Shown piece after piece: positions 24,801-37,286 of a DNA stretch of 64,000 nucleotides (position 1 is its first letter; every line of letters starts with the position of its first letter). The stretch comes from Asterias rubens (Eukaryota > Echinodermata > Asteroidea > Forcipulatida > Asteriidae). Below the pieces are notes generated by a model. That model saw only the letters and a program-made list of their open reading frames with translations. It searched no databases and was not told the origin of the DNA. Location: NCBI RefSeq assembly GCF_902459465.1, contig NC_047070.1, forward strand, positions 16,022,156-16,086,155. The letters run 5' to 3'. Both the position numbers and the translations under genes were made by a program.

Positions 24801-26937
24801 AAACCAAATATATATACTTATATCTGTTAAACACTCTTCAGCTTAGTTAGAACTTGTTGGTCACACTCAAGCAAAATTTTTAGTTCAAGATTTACTGGTC
24901 TACCTCTTGAACTAAGTTACTCACCTAAATTTCAGCATGCCAACTTGTCCATTAGTCATAGCACCTTCTGGTAGGGATGCGATAGGTACATTACTGGTAG
25001 CAAAGTGTTTCTTGAGATTACGCAGCAGGGTTGTTCTCCCATCTCTTGCCCCCATCTCTGTGTATCCCATTGCCCATGTCACATAGGTAGGTAAACTCCA
25101 CACATTGGGCTACAAACACATCAACAAAGTTGTGACAATCAATCTATAAAACTATTATTTTCTGAAAATATGTGTAAAGAGACAAACTTACAAAAATATT
25201 GACATTTTCCTGGCAGGCAAGATACTTCACTAGTCATATGAGATACTTTACTCCACCTGCCCAAGGGTGGATTTCACAAAGGTAGTGCTAACTTAGGACT
25301 AGTCCTAGGCAATGCTAAGAGATAGGACCAGTCCTAAGTTAGGATGAGTTACTGGTCCTAACTATGGACTGGATGAGTTACTGGTCCTAACTTAGGACTG
25401 GTCCTATCTCTTAGCATTGCCTAGGACTAATCCTAAGTTAGGACTACCTTTGTGAAATCCACCCCAGTGCAACTACACTGGCAGCACAACTACACACGCA
25501 GTGCACTTACTTGCGCAGTGCACTTACACGCACCTGCATGTATTCTGTGAACATTAATTTGAAAATTCAAATTTTAACTCACTACAATAGAGGGAACGAC
25601 CAGGCCGATGGTCACATGATCGAATACCGAAATGTGATTGGCTACGATGACCTTAGCAGCTGGATCTCTGTTTTCCAATCCTTCGTGGGAAATGACAAGA
25701 CCCAGGAATAAATTCATGACACGTAGAACAATCCTGCATAAGACAACAAAAACAAGACAAACAATTGTCAAAACTTTGTGAGATTTAAGCTTTGGAATTT
25801 TTCTTCTTCTCTTTAGTTTCAGCCAACAACCCGAACCACTAAATTCGGAACTGGTTGTGGGTTCAAAACCTATTTAGCAAACCGCTAATTCACAATGCGA
25901 CATTAAACCAATGTTTGTATGACAGAGATTGGCTGTTGCCAGCTTGATGTTTATATCCCCTTTCGAGAGTTTGCCGAGTTCCCTCGACAGGAAGATCATT
26001 TATAAGAAAATATATAAAAAAATCAAAAACTTTTTTATTGATCATAAATATTACCGTCTGAGAAGAGATGCTCTTGGAAGGATACATGATATGAGAAGAA
26101 CATGGGCACCAATGAAGATGCGTAGTACTGTTAGGAGTACACCTAGAGGCATATACATCAGTAGCAGAATACCGGCCAAACTACCACCAGTCAATCTGGA
26201 AAACAAATAACGTTTACTTTTATCAATAAATAGGGCTTGCAACTTTGCATGGTGGGAGTAAAGTAGGTCTTTAGCAGAATTGGCATCTACAACTATGGCT
26301 ATATGCTTAAGGGTGGTGCCAAGGACACCCTATACCTTAATAGCTTTAAAGCCACAAATCCGGACATGGCCTAATTGGGTGAGGTTTGTGGTTGCACCAT
26401 GTTAAAATCTTGTTCGAGTTGTGTTGGTTTTGAAAAGAATCTGTGGATGACAACCCAAATTTATCAATAACGGAAGAAAATAATGCCATGCCACAACTAG
26501 CAGCAACAGCATTAGCAAGATTTTAGCATCATCATGCATTGAAGTATAGGACCCTTAGCAACACCCAAAGTAACAGGATAGCCTGGCTGTAGCCGCCTAT
26601 TGGAGCACAACCATAGGGATGGTCGGAGTGTGGATTTATCTCCGTCCCATAATGATACCTTCTACATCTTTGCATCAGTGTACCGAGAGACAACAGACAA
26701 TAGACTTTGCCTATCAATAGCCAAATGCACATCCATAGCATCCCATTTGTCTTCAATAAACAGAGGAATCCACAAGACACAGGGCTGGTTGCTCAAAATT
26801 GTTACTGTATACTGTCCCAGAACTCTTTTTACAAGGCCATAATAACAAATCAGAGAAAGCTACATAACCCTTTTTAACATCCAAAGTTAATGACCTCACC
26901 TTTCAGAACTGAATAACTGTGATACATCCATGTTCAT
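21845..26937 (-). CDS. AUP1: AUP1, lipid-droplet/ER ubiquitin adaptor, 10 exons, complete
   Basis: AUP1 is a monotopic ER and lipid-droplet protein that recruits the E2 enzyme UBE2G2 to ER-associated degradation. Exons, 5' to 3': 26937-26900, 26195-26055, 25733-25583, 25109-24925, 24507-24355, 24027-23867, 23642-23436, 22805-22663, 22110-22013, 21878-21845. Phases agree, total 436 aa. Exon 2 encodes the hydrophobic hairpin (GILLLMYMPLGVLLTVLRIF). Exon 3 starts the acyltransferase-like domain with NHISVFD, the NHxxxxD motif, near residues 92-98. Exons 7-8 encode the CUE domain (VQQVKEVLPHV through CVDTTITNILEG). Exons 9-10 encode the C-terminal UBE2G2-binding helix (SYKERKDALLFNARRHYMEK). Exon 7 also carries a low-complexity Pro/Ser/Gln linker. 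It is tail-to-tail with PSTK. Confidence 0.95.
24050..24180 (-). repeat. Dispersed repeat family copy 3
   Basis: Diverged copy of the element at 9,835-9,975, sharing TTTTCATCTTTGAGAGGG-like start, GCACTTCCATT and CACCAAGGCTAAGACCAG. Located in an AUP1 intron. Confidence 0.55.
25265..25464. mobile_element. Palindromic MITE (GGTGGATTTCACAAAGG ends), AUP1 intron 3
   Basis: Ends GGTGGATTTCACAAAGGTAG and CTACCTTTGTGAAATCCACC are perfect inverses. The interior is built from repeats of CTTAGGAC and GGTCCTAA on both strands, with a short internal duplication of GATGAGTTACTGGTCCTAAC. It lies between AUP1 exons 3 and 4. Confidence 0.88.
25825..25995 (+). repeat. Dispersed SINE-like repeat, copy 1
   Basis: Contains GGTTGTGGGTTCAAAACC and, further on, GAGTTTGCCGAGTTCC. 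The same order of motifs occurs at 48,500-48,705 (GGTTGTGGGTCCGAATTC ... GAGTTTGCTGAGTTCC). GGTTCAAAACC resembles a decayed B box. Confidence 0.6.
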
Positions 26938-28371
26938 CTTTGTTTTTATTTACTTCCAAATCCAATTCTTGATGTGGAGTTCACTCTCTTTCATCTAAGG
27001 AAAAATGGTGGGGAAAAAAACGTGTGAAATTATGTTTTTTAAGGTTATATAGCCAATTAGGGTTACATGTAGGTTTAAACTAAATGTAGCCTTTGGGGCA
27101 ATGTGTTACATGTATGCTTTGCTCACTCACAGTGCCACACTACAGGCAACGGCGGATCAAGCAGTAAAAAAGCAGCGCACAATAAAACTTTGTGCTGTAG
27201 CGACACACAAAAAATAAATAGTTAATGCAGACACGCCCAGCGAATCAAATCAGTGCTTGTGATGGATGTCAGACGAGTAGTGGTGATTATAACATAACCC
27301 TCCTCTTCTGTCGGGAGGAGGGTTACATTATCGCAACTAATGTTAGACAACTCGCGCGGCGGACAACTCAATCATGAGTCAGAAAAATGGTAAAAGACTA
27401 AGACTAAGAAGTAAGAGGACTCTGCGAAATGCATAGACCAGCAGAGACAAGTTTGACCTACAGCTTACACCATTCAGCATGCTCAATCTGATCAAAAGTA
27501 GACTTGTCTTTTTAAAGTTTTGGTTGGAGTACGTCAGACTGTCGAGTTGTCCGAAGGATGAGTCGTCTCAACTTCCAGGAGTAACTATAGAATACAGGGC
27601 CAACTTCCGTTCTCCCTCCGATCCTTGTGACCTGTCCTGACGACCTTGCCTTGTGTTGTGTTTTGAATGTGATCAATTCATGCGCTTTGCAGTTATTATT
27701 ATTATTATTATTACAATAATATAAAAAATAAAAAATACACGTGGTGTTTTATCCCAATTCTACTGGCTCCAGGTACACATGTGTACTTCTACATATGTGA
27801 TCTCCTTTTCTTTTACAGACAAAAATGGAACTCATGTGATGGCATGGCAGCTGATGAAGTGAAAGTTGACTAAGTAGTATTCAGTGGTAAAGAAGCCTAT
27901 TGAGTTTTTGACAATTGTTTTGTACACGATCGGTGGCACTTTTCTTGCGCTGCTGGTAAGGTGGTAATCCCTTCCGCAATATTTCCCAAGGTTTACAGTC
28001 CGAATTATCACCTTAACATCTCTGAAATATGTCTACCGCACCATTCAATTAGTAATATAATAAAGTAGTTTAGAAATGACTTACGTTAACGTGATTCCAG
28101 TCCGTTTGCAGTGTGTGAAACATATGAAAAGTCAGCACTAAATTTAGTAAGCAGTCGTCTAATCTCGATTGGCGACCCACCGCGAGAGGGCGCTACATTT
28201 ACTGTATGAAAAGCTAAATCGGAAGCTGAAGGACTACGCAAGTTTATAAAGCCTCTGTATAAACATAAAACAAAAATTAATTTACCAGCCAGAATATCAT
28301 ATCTGCTGTTACTGGTTAACATCGCTGTTACTGGTTACTGGTTATCTTGCTTATAGCAATAATTTATATTA

Positions 28372-28440
28372 AGCAGAATTTGTCAAGCAGCTTCTGATTA
28401 AATTGGGTCCATAATAAAGCTGCTTGACAAATTTCTCTGC
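28372..28440. repeat. Small foldback repeat (GCAGAATTTGTCAAGCAGCT arms)
   Basis: Left GCAGAATTTGTCAAGCAGCT pairs with right AGCTGCTTGACAAATTTCTC. The loop contains ATTAAATTGGGTCC, a motif also seen near 17,575-17,590 and, with TTAAGCAG, near 51,595-51,640. The family is dispersed. Confidence 0.65.
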
Positions 28441-29439
28441 ATGCTACTCTGACAATACCTTTGACGAAAAGTAAGTAGGGTACCATTGAATAGCTATAGA
28501 GATCTTAGACCCTTATTTCGAATGTTATTTTGTCTCTTTATCTGTAATGAATCACATAATACATTCATATCCAAAGGTTCTGGAAAAAAAATTTCTTTTC
28601 TTTAAAATCTATCGTAGAGGGCGCCAGATAAGACCAGCGGTGGCACTGCGGTAGTGTAAAAAAAAAAATGTGACGATATGGCTTCGACTACGACTGTTGC
28701 ATTCTTTCGCGTATTTGAACGAGAAATGTTTTACGTCAAACGAAGAACTGTATTCTTTATGAAATGAAATATTTCATTAGTTTTGTTAATTTGTATTACA
28801 CTCCCAACAATATAATGGTCATAAACTAAAATAAATGCCGAAACAAAATTTCGCCAACAAAAAACCCCACAATGGTCGAATACGCGCGAGAATACAACAG
28901 TCGTATTATAGTAGTCGTATCCACGCGGCTACTACACAACCACGTGGCTTGCATGTATGCACGTACACCGTACATACATATGAGTATATGCTGAGCGAGC
29001 CCTTTAAACCTTTGCGCGCGCATAGTCCCCCTTTTCCGACTCGTTTTTCAATGAGGCCAACGTGTGAACAAAAGCGGCCAAGGTAAATGTCCATTATTTT
29101 TTCATTTTCACACATTTTCTTTTCATAAATGATTATTAATATATCTTCAGGTATTTCTTGTTCGATAATTCAAACTGATACTCTTGCCTAACGTCTCAGA
29201 ATTCCAGAAATTATTAGTTTATTGTTTGGTCATCAGCAGAATTTTTTTTAAACTGGCAACTTTACCCGCCGTAACGTTTGCACGGTACATAACTAGCCCA
29301 CCTTGTTGAGCTGTTAACTTAATGGCTCCGCTTTTACTAGGTACATAACATGTGTGGATGGGATGGTTTAATTTTTGAGACACTTTGTTGTTGAGGGTTT
29401 CCTGAAATATTTCTAGTGATTTGCTTGAGATGATATTTC

Positions 29440-29664
29440 TTGGTCAAAGGTAGCCCCATAAATCGGTCCAATCCACTCCGTATCCTTGGCCCCAGCACCA
29501 CTGATATCAAAACCTTTCGCTTCCTTGGAAAAACCATCTGCACCGTTCTGCATCATGAACTTGCCCATCTAATGCTTCAGAAGTTGCAGATAGGACTACA
29601 CTTGGAATTGTTTAGCCCTGGTAGGACGTCAGTCAATGCCACTGCACTGACGTCCTGGGTATAA
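29440..29664 (+). pseudogene. Possible LINE reverse-transcriptase C-terminal fragment
   Basis: The open frame contains TTDIKTFRFLGKTI, which resembles the post-catalytic FKFLG segment of LINE reverse transcriptases. No YADD box, start or tail is present. It ends in a small hairpin (AGGACGTCAGT with its complement). Short relic at best. Confidence 0.4.
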
Positions 29665-30546
29665 AGGTTCTTTACAATGCGAACACAAGTTTGACTACAA
29701 TTTTCTTTATTTTTTACCTGATTTGAGAACCTGAAATTCCGTTCATATATTTATATATATTCTCATCTAACAAATATATCCATGGAAGAAATTATATCCG
29801 AAAATATGTCGAAGTTCTGCGCTGGCGATGTTGATCATCGTGTACCACTTGATAGTGTGAGCCCAAGTGCGCATGGCTTTGAGTACAGTGCATTATCTTG
29901 CCGCTATTCGCCGTCCAAACAGGGTAGGTGCCGTTAACTCGCCTTCAACTCCTCCAATAGGCCTATACATTTTAAAATCAAGTAAGCATAAAATATTCCA
30001 GATCAAATAGAATTTTTATAAATTTCAGGTTGATTTTCGATTACAAATATCAAGTTTTCTTTTCTTGTAAAAAATAAAAATAAAATCCAAGCGTGCAGCA
30101 AAATCGTCTGCCGCCGTCTTGCTTTTTCACAGTGCTTCTTGTACATGTGCGGACAACAGAGGGCGCTTTCCTGCGCGCGTATATTTTTTTTCTTGGGACA
30201 GTTAGCATGCGCTAATTTATTGTAAAAAGTGGCCTCATTTGTCCTAGGAAAAAAATACGCTTCCGGCTCATGGAGTCTGGGCACAAGACGTCAATGCTTG
30301 GTATCGCATAGTTCTGCGCTTTGTGTAAATTGCTCACCGACTATTATCCATCTGCTTATTGTTTGGTTAACGCAGGTTGACAGCGATTTGGCTGCAAATA
30401 GTAGGCCGCCAGTGATCAGTGCAAGAAAGTGTTTACACGGAAGTTAGTGCACGACGTGGGATCGGAACACGCTGATATCAATTTTCTTTTCACAAAATAT
30501 TAACACTATTTTAAATAATGCGAACTTTGAGTTCCAACTACAAGGA

Positions 30547-30645
30547 ACATGTGAAATAAAATAGTATCTAATTTACCTCAATGAGATATCCCTTTTTGTA
30601 AAAATTAGTGAAAAAGTGGTGGCGAGGTGCGGAAAGTTATCAGGG
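30547..30645. repeat. Half copy of the foldback MITE at 14,634-14,760
   Basis: Shares ATTTACCTCAATGAGATATC, GTAAAAATTAGTGAAAAAGTGGTGGCG and the GAAAGTTATC end. The left arm is missing. Confidence 0.7.
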
Positions 30646-32367
30646 ATACAGAATGCACCACACGCAGCGCTGAGTTCGTGACGTCACAAACAGCCGAAGC
30701 TCCGTTCTATACGACTGTTCAGCCAATAATACATCAGGGACGACTAAACCTTATGATCACAGACTTGGAACCAAGTCTAAATACCACGCTGTTGTCAAAA
30801 TGTAGCCAGGATGCCCTGCGACACATAGAAAAATGCACGCGAAATGTTGTTACGATATAGCCTACTTCTGGGTACCAGTCGCTGCACACTATACAAAAAG
30901 GTAGTTGATACAGCGCATTGAACGGTGGTTTGTGTTCGTCGTGAAGTGTTTATCAAAATTGTTTTCCCAGGGTGACATTTTTTGTCAGGGCACACAACAA
31001 TTTTGTCCAGCGCGCCATATTTTGTCCGAACAAAACCGCATGTGGAGAACCCTGGCACACTGTCCACTGCCTTTAAAACAAAACTAATATACCTTTATCA
31101 TGCTGGTCAATAATGCATCCTCATAATCATTTTGCAATAGGAACCAGACTATTTTGTTCTTCCAGCCTCGGTTTGGTAACATTGGAGATAAGCCAAGATG
31201 GCTGCACCATGAAAGGTCTATAGGACTCTGTATTAGCTGCTCCACCACCATTCAAAACTATTGGGGAAATCAACCATTGCACAGTTGGCACCAATAGTAG
31301 GAGGGTTTGTCTATATAACACAATTTAAAAACCCTATGACGACTTAATTAAGAATATGTAGGCCTACATGTCTTAACTGTTTGGGTATTTCTTATACAGA
31401 GTCTACCAGCTTCAGAATGGTGCTTGATACCATACAAGTGTTTATTGCACTTAAAGAAGAAGTACTGGCATGTGTCCCCTCCCTGTAGTGTGGCCGGAAC
31501 ATGCAAGCACAGAGACAAGTAACAGCAGGTTTACAGCTACAACCTCAAAATGTTCAAGTGAGTCACTCTTTGAAACTTTCTTCACTTAAATGTCAGTTGA
31601 TGCTTACCAAGGCCCAGCATGGCACAACAATATTTGCCTTGTTACTTATTTGCATTTTTTAAAGGCAACTTGGAGGCACCAACTTAATTTTGTAATGATT
31701 ATTCCCTTACGACACAAGGTACACTTAACTGATTTAGGCTGTAAACCCAAAACAAATGTCACCAGGAGGTTGTTGCCACCTACTCCTCAAGGGATGAAAC
31801 AGGGTTACCCCCTTCACAGTCCATAAGGATTTAGGCATGGGTAACATCCACTAGGAGCCTGGCTATGAGAGCAAAATAAGACACCTTCCATGACCTCAAA
31901 ATAACCAATGGCACCGTTGGCAAGGTGCCCTGTGCCATTGCCCTGATACCCTCAAAAATTAGGAAAATTTCCATGTTGCCGTGCCATGCCCTTTTTGTCA
32001 AATTGCTAGATGCATACTAAATGTCCGCTTGTATGTTTACACACTTTTACGGTTGAGATAATCATTGAAATAATTCACTAGAAAGTTTGCAAAACACAGA
32101 CCTACATGTACCACTCCGCGATCACAATTTATACAATGTGCGCAGCAGTCACATAGTTTCGCAAAGTAAAAAATGCTGTGATGAAGACGCATTGATTTTG
32201 ATCAAATGCGCGATTGTGTAAAAAAAGAAATTAACCTAGTTAAATTTGGTAAATTATTGTTTTTTGCCATGATACCCCTCAAATTCTACAAAATTGCTGT
32301 GATGCCCTTCTTAGTCTGGAAAAAAGCACAGCAATTGTTGCCAATTGAACACGAGGTTTAAGGCCTG

Positions 32368-32690
32368 CCTTGGTTCAATGACTGGGATTCAATTCAAACC
32401 CACATTCTGCTACTCTAAACACCAAGAAGTCGGGTCTGGTGAACTCGACCTTTTGACCACGACACCCCACAAACACAAGTGCATGTGGAACTAACATTTA
32501 GCTCACGATATAAATCATGCAAAAACTCCCTGCCTTGGTTCAATGACTGGGGTTCAATTCAAACCCACATTCTGCTACTCTAAACACCAAAGCTTGGGTC
32601 CGGTGAACTAGACCTTTTGGCCACGACACCCCACAAACACAAGTGCATGTGAAACTAACATTTAACTCACGATATAAATCATGCAATGAG
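32368..32690 (-). repeat. Two tandem copies of a 165-bp SINE-like unit
   Basis: CCTTGGTTCAATGACTGGG begins copies at 32,368 and 32,533. Both carry CCACGACACCCCACAAACAC, whose complement looks like a degenerate tRNA 5' half with an A box, and an ATTCAATTCAAACCC block near the expected B box. Period is 165 bp. Confidence 0.7.
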
Positions 32691-33264
32691 TGTCTCCAGG
32701 CTGATTGTCTCCAAGCAATTAGCGCCTGCCTTTCAAATGTTGATACATGCATGCAATACAGACACTGTAGAGTTGTGCACCAGGCAGACCCACCAATTTG
32801 TATGCCTCATGCAATCATCAGCCCTGTACAAAAAGATGATGTTTTATTTTATAAACAACAAATATTATTTTAATGAGAGTGTGAGGTGTCGCAATTTTAT
32901 AAAATATTTTTTTTCTGACGGTTATGTTTTCAAAAACAGGTCGTAAAATTTAGCGTTGAGGTCATCAAAAATTCCAAATTATTTGCAGGAAGGTCGTACG
33001 ATCATGATGTTTCTTTTGTTTCAAATTTTTTTGAGATTTGCTCGTTGGGCTTATTTGATAAACTTAAAAATGAAAATTACTACACATTACTTAATTCGAC
33101 TAGGTCACATTTCATTGGAAAGGATAATTAATATTGAATGATTCTTGTTTATAACTGTTCAACAAAATATTTCATTTCAATAAGTCATGATCTCAATTTG
33201 ATGTAAATCCTTTTCAAGATTGATGAGATAAATTTTACCTCTGAAAAACTCTGACCCTAACTAC

Positions 33265-33340
33265 CAGTGTTTTAGCTAGGATTTGGAAAAGTTGGAGTGC
33301 AAATAAAAAAAACATTGTGTGTAACTTTTTTCACTGAAAA
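33265..33340. repeat. Solo hAT-like terminus
   Basis: CAGTGTTTTAGCTAGGA closely matches the start of the full hAT element 254 bp to the right (CAGTGTTGTAGCTAGGA). The partner end was not found, so it is a relic or a deleted copy. Confidence 0.5.
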
Positions 33341-33510
33341 TCTACACAGAGCGCGGACAGCTTTTTTTATTTCTAGACATTACTCAGTGCATGTAGGTAC
33401 AGGCAACTCGTGTTTGTTATTTTAAATAATGGCGATACCAATCAACACAAATATTCAATGATATATGCTAAACAACGAAGTTTAAAAATATTTGTACTTC
33501 ATATTTATAA

Positions 33511-33518
33511 GTCTTGGC
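33511..33518. repeat. Left 8-bp target duplication of hAT element
   Basis: GTCTTGGC, identical to 37,973-37,980. Eight bases is the hAT hallmark. Confidence 0.9.
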
Positions 33519-33805
33519 CAGTGTTGTAGCTAGGACATTCTTAGTGGTGGACAGCTGAATTTAAATTTGGTCAGAGATTGCGAGCAAAGCGCACGTACTC
33601 TGTTATAAGGATTGTTTTCAGGGCTAAATATTAACAATCCAATCACTTATTTTGCACAATGTGCAAAATGCACATCTTGTAAGATTCAAGAATCACAATT
33701 TTAAAACATAATACAATTAATACAAAAATGTATTAATACAAAATATTGTGATGAATTTGTAAACAGACTGTTTGTGAAATAGGGCAAATAATAAAATTAT
33801 CTTAA

Positions 33806-35090
33806 TAGAATAGAATAGAATAATGTTTTATTGTCACTTGTAAAAAAACAAATATTAGTACAGTGAAATTCGTTTTGGTTTTGCGTGTCTAAAAATATTA
33901 TGTTATATACAAATACACTAAAAATTAAACATTTACAAAAATACATGGAAATATAATATAAACAACTCTGAAAAGTATAAAAATATACAGGCGAAATACG
34001 AAAGAAAAAAATAGTACGTTAGAATAAAAAACAGAAATAGACATTCATGATTAAAACCTGTCATTTAGAACACCAACAGCTGTGGGATAAAAACTCTGCA
34101 AAGTACGGTTGGATCCAGATTTAATTGAACGGAACAATTCTTAGACCGCATGGGCTGAAAGAGGGAATGTGCTGGGTGAAACTGGTCATCTACTATAGAG
34201 AGGGCTCGTTTTGTAACTCGAGAGAGATACAGTTGGCAACCTATGATTTTACTAGCGGTGCGAACGATCCGGCTGATACGCTTCCGGTCATCGGCTGTTG
34301 CATTGCCCCGACAAAACCAAATTGTGTCAAGACACTCTCAATTACCGCTCGGTAGAACAGAAGTGGCTGACTGACATGGAAGCTTCTCAGCCGTCTCCAG
34401 AAAAATAATCTTTGCTGACCTTTCTTAACAATTGAATCTGCATTACATCCCCATTTCAAATCAGATGATAAATGTACACCTAAAAATTTAAAACATTTCA
34501 CTATTTTTCAGAACCATTAATGACCAAGGGAGCAATAGCTGCAGGATTTTTGCGAAAATCAATGACAAATTCCTGTGTTTTATTGACATTTAATTCTAGA
34601 TCGTTCTCAGTGCACCAGTTAACAGTAGAGTGTACTACATTTCGGTACGATGTCTCGTCATTTTTAATTAATCCACATACAGTCGTGTCATCAGCATACT
34701 TAACCATAAAATTGCTGGCTGAAGTACTGACGCAGTCATATGTAAATAACGAGTACAGCAAAGGAGCCAAACTGAACCCTGTGGCGTCCCGGTATTTAAA
34801 ACTAAGGGTTTGGAATAATTATTTCAGACTCTGACAATCTGAGAACGATCCAATAGAAAGTCTAAAACTCATTTACAAAGATTAACATTTAACCCTAGAA
34901 GAGTCAACTTGTCCTATAATTTAAAAGGCGAAATCGTGTTAAAGGCCGAGCTGTAATCAATAAATAAAAGTCTGGCATAATTAGGCATTTTTTGATCCAG
35001 AAACCGTGTTACATTAAATAATGCGAGAGACACTGCATCCTCTACTGATCTGTTTTTCTTGTAAGCAAACTGAGTGGCTTAGTGGCTGGC
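33806..35090 (-). pseudogene. 5'-truncated LINE with reverse transcriptase (jockey/Rex/L2-like), broken
   Basis: Minus-strand reading gives, in order, ARLLFIDYSSAFNTI (RT catalytic block with Asp), then FMVKYADDTTVCGL (YADD catalytic box, about 34,680-34,710), NKTQEFVIDFR, and KFLGVHLSSDLKW. Stops and frame changes separate these blocks. The 3' end is a short repeated ATTCT motif (GAATAGAATAGAATA on the plus strand at about 33,808) rather than poly(A), as in Rex1/L2-like elements. It inserted into the hAT element after the transposase gene. Family assignment is inference from these motifs. Confidence 0.8.
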
Positions 35091-35149
35091 TGAGTGTACA
35101 TGTAACTTGTCAATTAAGAGGAAAGCCTACCTTTACATTAATCTAACTT

Positions 35150-37286
35150 TGTATCTCCTGTCTTTCTTTTGAGCCCACAATTTTACTGCCTCAATATATG
35201 GAAACTCATCACAAGGGGGTCCATTGAGGGAAATATTCGTCCAATTCGTATTCCAGTCTTTATAAGTTCATCCTCGAGAAAGCTCGCTCACAATCGGCAG
35301 TATGAGGAGGCAATGTTCTGTAGATTGGCAAGTTTAGCAATGTTTGGAAACATAGAGGCCGTTTTTTGTTAAACCAAAATGCCAAGAAAGTTGCATTGAC
35401 CTGCTGCAGCTGCTGCTGGTTGAAGACAATCAATATAATGTTTGTTATCTGTCACTTCCACTTGTGTCTCATCATTGTCTAGGCCAAATTGTTCTGTCAA
35501 AATGGTGACTGATTTTGATAATTCTGCCTCCCTCTGTAGTTCTACATAAGAAGCAAATTTTCCAAATGCTTCCATTACATTGTTATTTTTGAATCTGTCT
35601 GAGATGTTTTCTTTGAGTTTTTCAAGGAAAGGCCTTTTAACACTGGTGTCAAATGCTGATGCAGAGAGTTTTGCTTCTTCATTATCTATTTTTGAAGCCA
35701 TTTTTGCCGAGACTATCTATTAAACTTTGGAAGTTGTCATCATAGGTTGGTTTGTCCTTCTTTGATTCAAGTGCATTTATGGTTGCCTTTTGGGAGAGTT
35801 CAATCTGTACAAAATCTACTGCCTCTGTTTGAAATTGACAACTGAGTCTGTTGATAGTTGAAAGAACATCACAGAGGAGGAGGAGTATGGCGATGAATTC
35901 AATTTTCTTCATCATATGAAAAAGTCCAACTGCCACAGGGTCTCCTCTCTCAGCACCCTCTCTCTCCAGACTTACAAGGACACTTGGAAGGATTTGTTTC
36001 AATCCCAATACACACTTGCCTAATGCCAGCCATCTAGTAGCACTTGGGTCTAACACTTTTCCAGTTTCTCTTGAACCAGCATCTAGCGAATTCTTGAGAA
36101 GCTTCTGCACAGATTCTAAGCCCTCGGTCCTCACAGGACTTCTTGAGTAGAAGTCATGAAGTTTATGTACTACTCTTTTGAACCAGACAATTGCTGGAAA
36201 AGAGTTTCCTGCTTTGGAAGCTGCCAGATCTAATTTGTGGGCTGCGCAGTGCTGTCCTAATGCTTTTACAGTTTTGTCTTTATCAATTTGCTTGGCTATT
36301 TGCACACCTACTATTCTTCTGACTGCTCCGTTTAGTTGTCTGACCATAACAGCAGCACCTTCTGTGCCTAAGCCGACTAGCCTCTCATAAGGCAGCTGGT
36401 ATTCCTCGATGTAGCCGGCTACTTTCTAACAACTCTTATCAGCATTTAAGCTTAGTGCAGTCAATTCATCACCATCAACCTTTATTGCTGTCCAGACAGT
36501 CGATTATTTTCAGAAATTTTGTTACTATTTCCCTGTTTTCTTGTACATATCTAGCATGGATAACCATCTGCTCGATGGTGCTTATATCAGTTGTTTCATC
36601 AAACATCAGGGAGTAATACTTGTTTTCTCTCAATTGGTTAAGTATTTGTACTTCAATAACTTCACTGAGACACATAAGAAATTCCCTAATGGATGTTGTT
36701 GAAGTGTACTGGGCATTCTCCACTTTGCATACTTTTCCTCTTGATATTTAATCCAAGCTGACTTAATAAGTCAAGCAGTTTCTCAAAGTTAGTAGTATGT
36801 GGGATGTTGTTCTTGGCTAAAAAGTAAAGGCATTGGAAAACCTTGACCATTATTGTCTCTGCTAATTTCCTTCGGTTTTGAAAGCAACTCACCAATGTGT
36901 GAAGAAACTTGGCTTTGCAAGTGGACTGCAACAGAATCACGATGTTCCACGATGAATCACGATGTTCTCATGAGATTTGATGCATTTCAATCGCAGCCTA
37001 CACATCCTACTTTGTTCCATGTATCACGTCCAAAGGGTCTCTTTTCAAACTGTTGGCAATATAGGCAGAACATGCTGAACATAATTCAACCAAGGCCGAT
37101 TAACTTTCCACTTCGCATCAAATGCTAAGGCACGTTCTGCTGTTTACTTGTATCCCGCGATGAAGTTGAACTTGCAGGTACAGCACTAACGGTAACTGAA
37201 GCTGTACCACCACCAGACATACTGCTCTCATCCTCCAATCTTTTTCGCTTTCCAAAAAAATCATCAAGTTTACGTTGTGCGGCCAT
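35150..37286 (-). pseudogene. hAT transposase (ZNF862/KIAA1586-like type), disrupted
   Basis: Starts MAAQRKLDDFFGKRKR at 37,286. Recognisable segments follow in several frames: ILLQSTCKAKFLHTLV; YYSLMFDETTDISTIEQM (first catalytic Asp region); YERLVGLGTEGAAVMVRQLNG; HCAAHKLDLAA; SATRWLAL; and near 35,290-35,330 the hAT dimerisation signature TADCERAFSRMNL, then GPPCDEFPYIEAVKLWAQKK in another frame. At least one in-frame stop (about 36,428) and several frameshifts make it non-functional. The longest intact piece is 221 codons (36,347-35,682). Confidence 0.88.

Larger units (their letters stand above)
26938..33264. other. Intergenic DNA upstream of AUP1; repeats only
   Basis: Includes the AUP1 5' flank. 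I find no credible exon chain. Distinct contents are listed separately: a small foldback at 28,372-28,440, a possible reverse-transcriptase relic at 29,440-29,664, a half MITE at 30,547-30,645 and two tandem SINE-like units at 32,368-32,690. An (ATT)n tract is at about 27,690-27,712. Confidence 0.6.

Noticed and set aside
30003-31067. Minus open frames of about 90 codons
   Set aside because: No similarity, no exon signals; expected by chance in this length of sequence.
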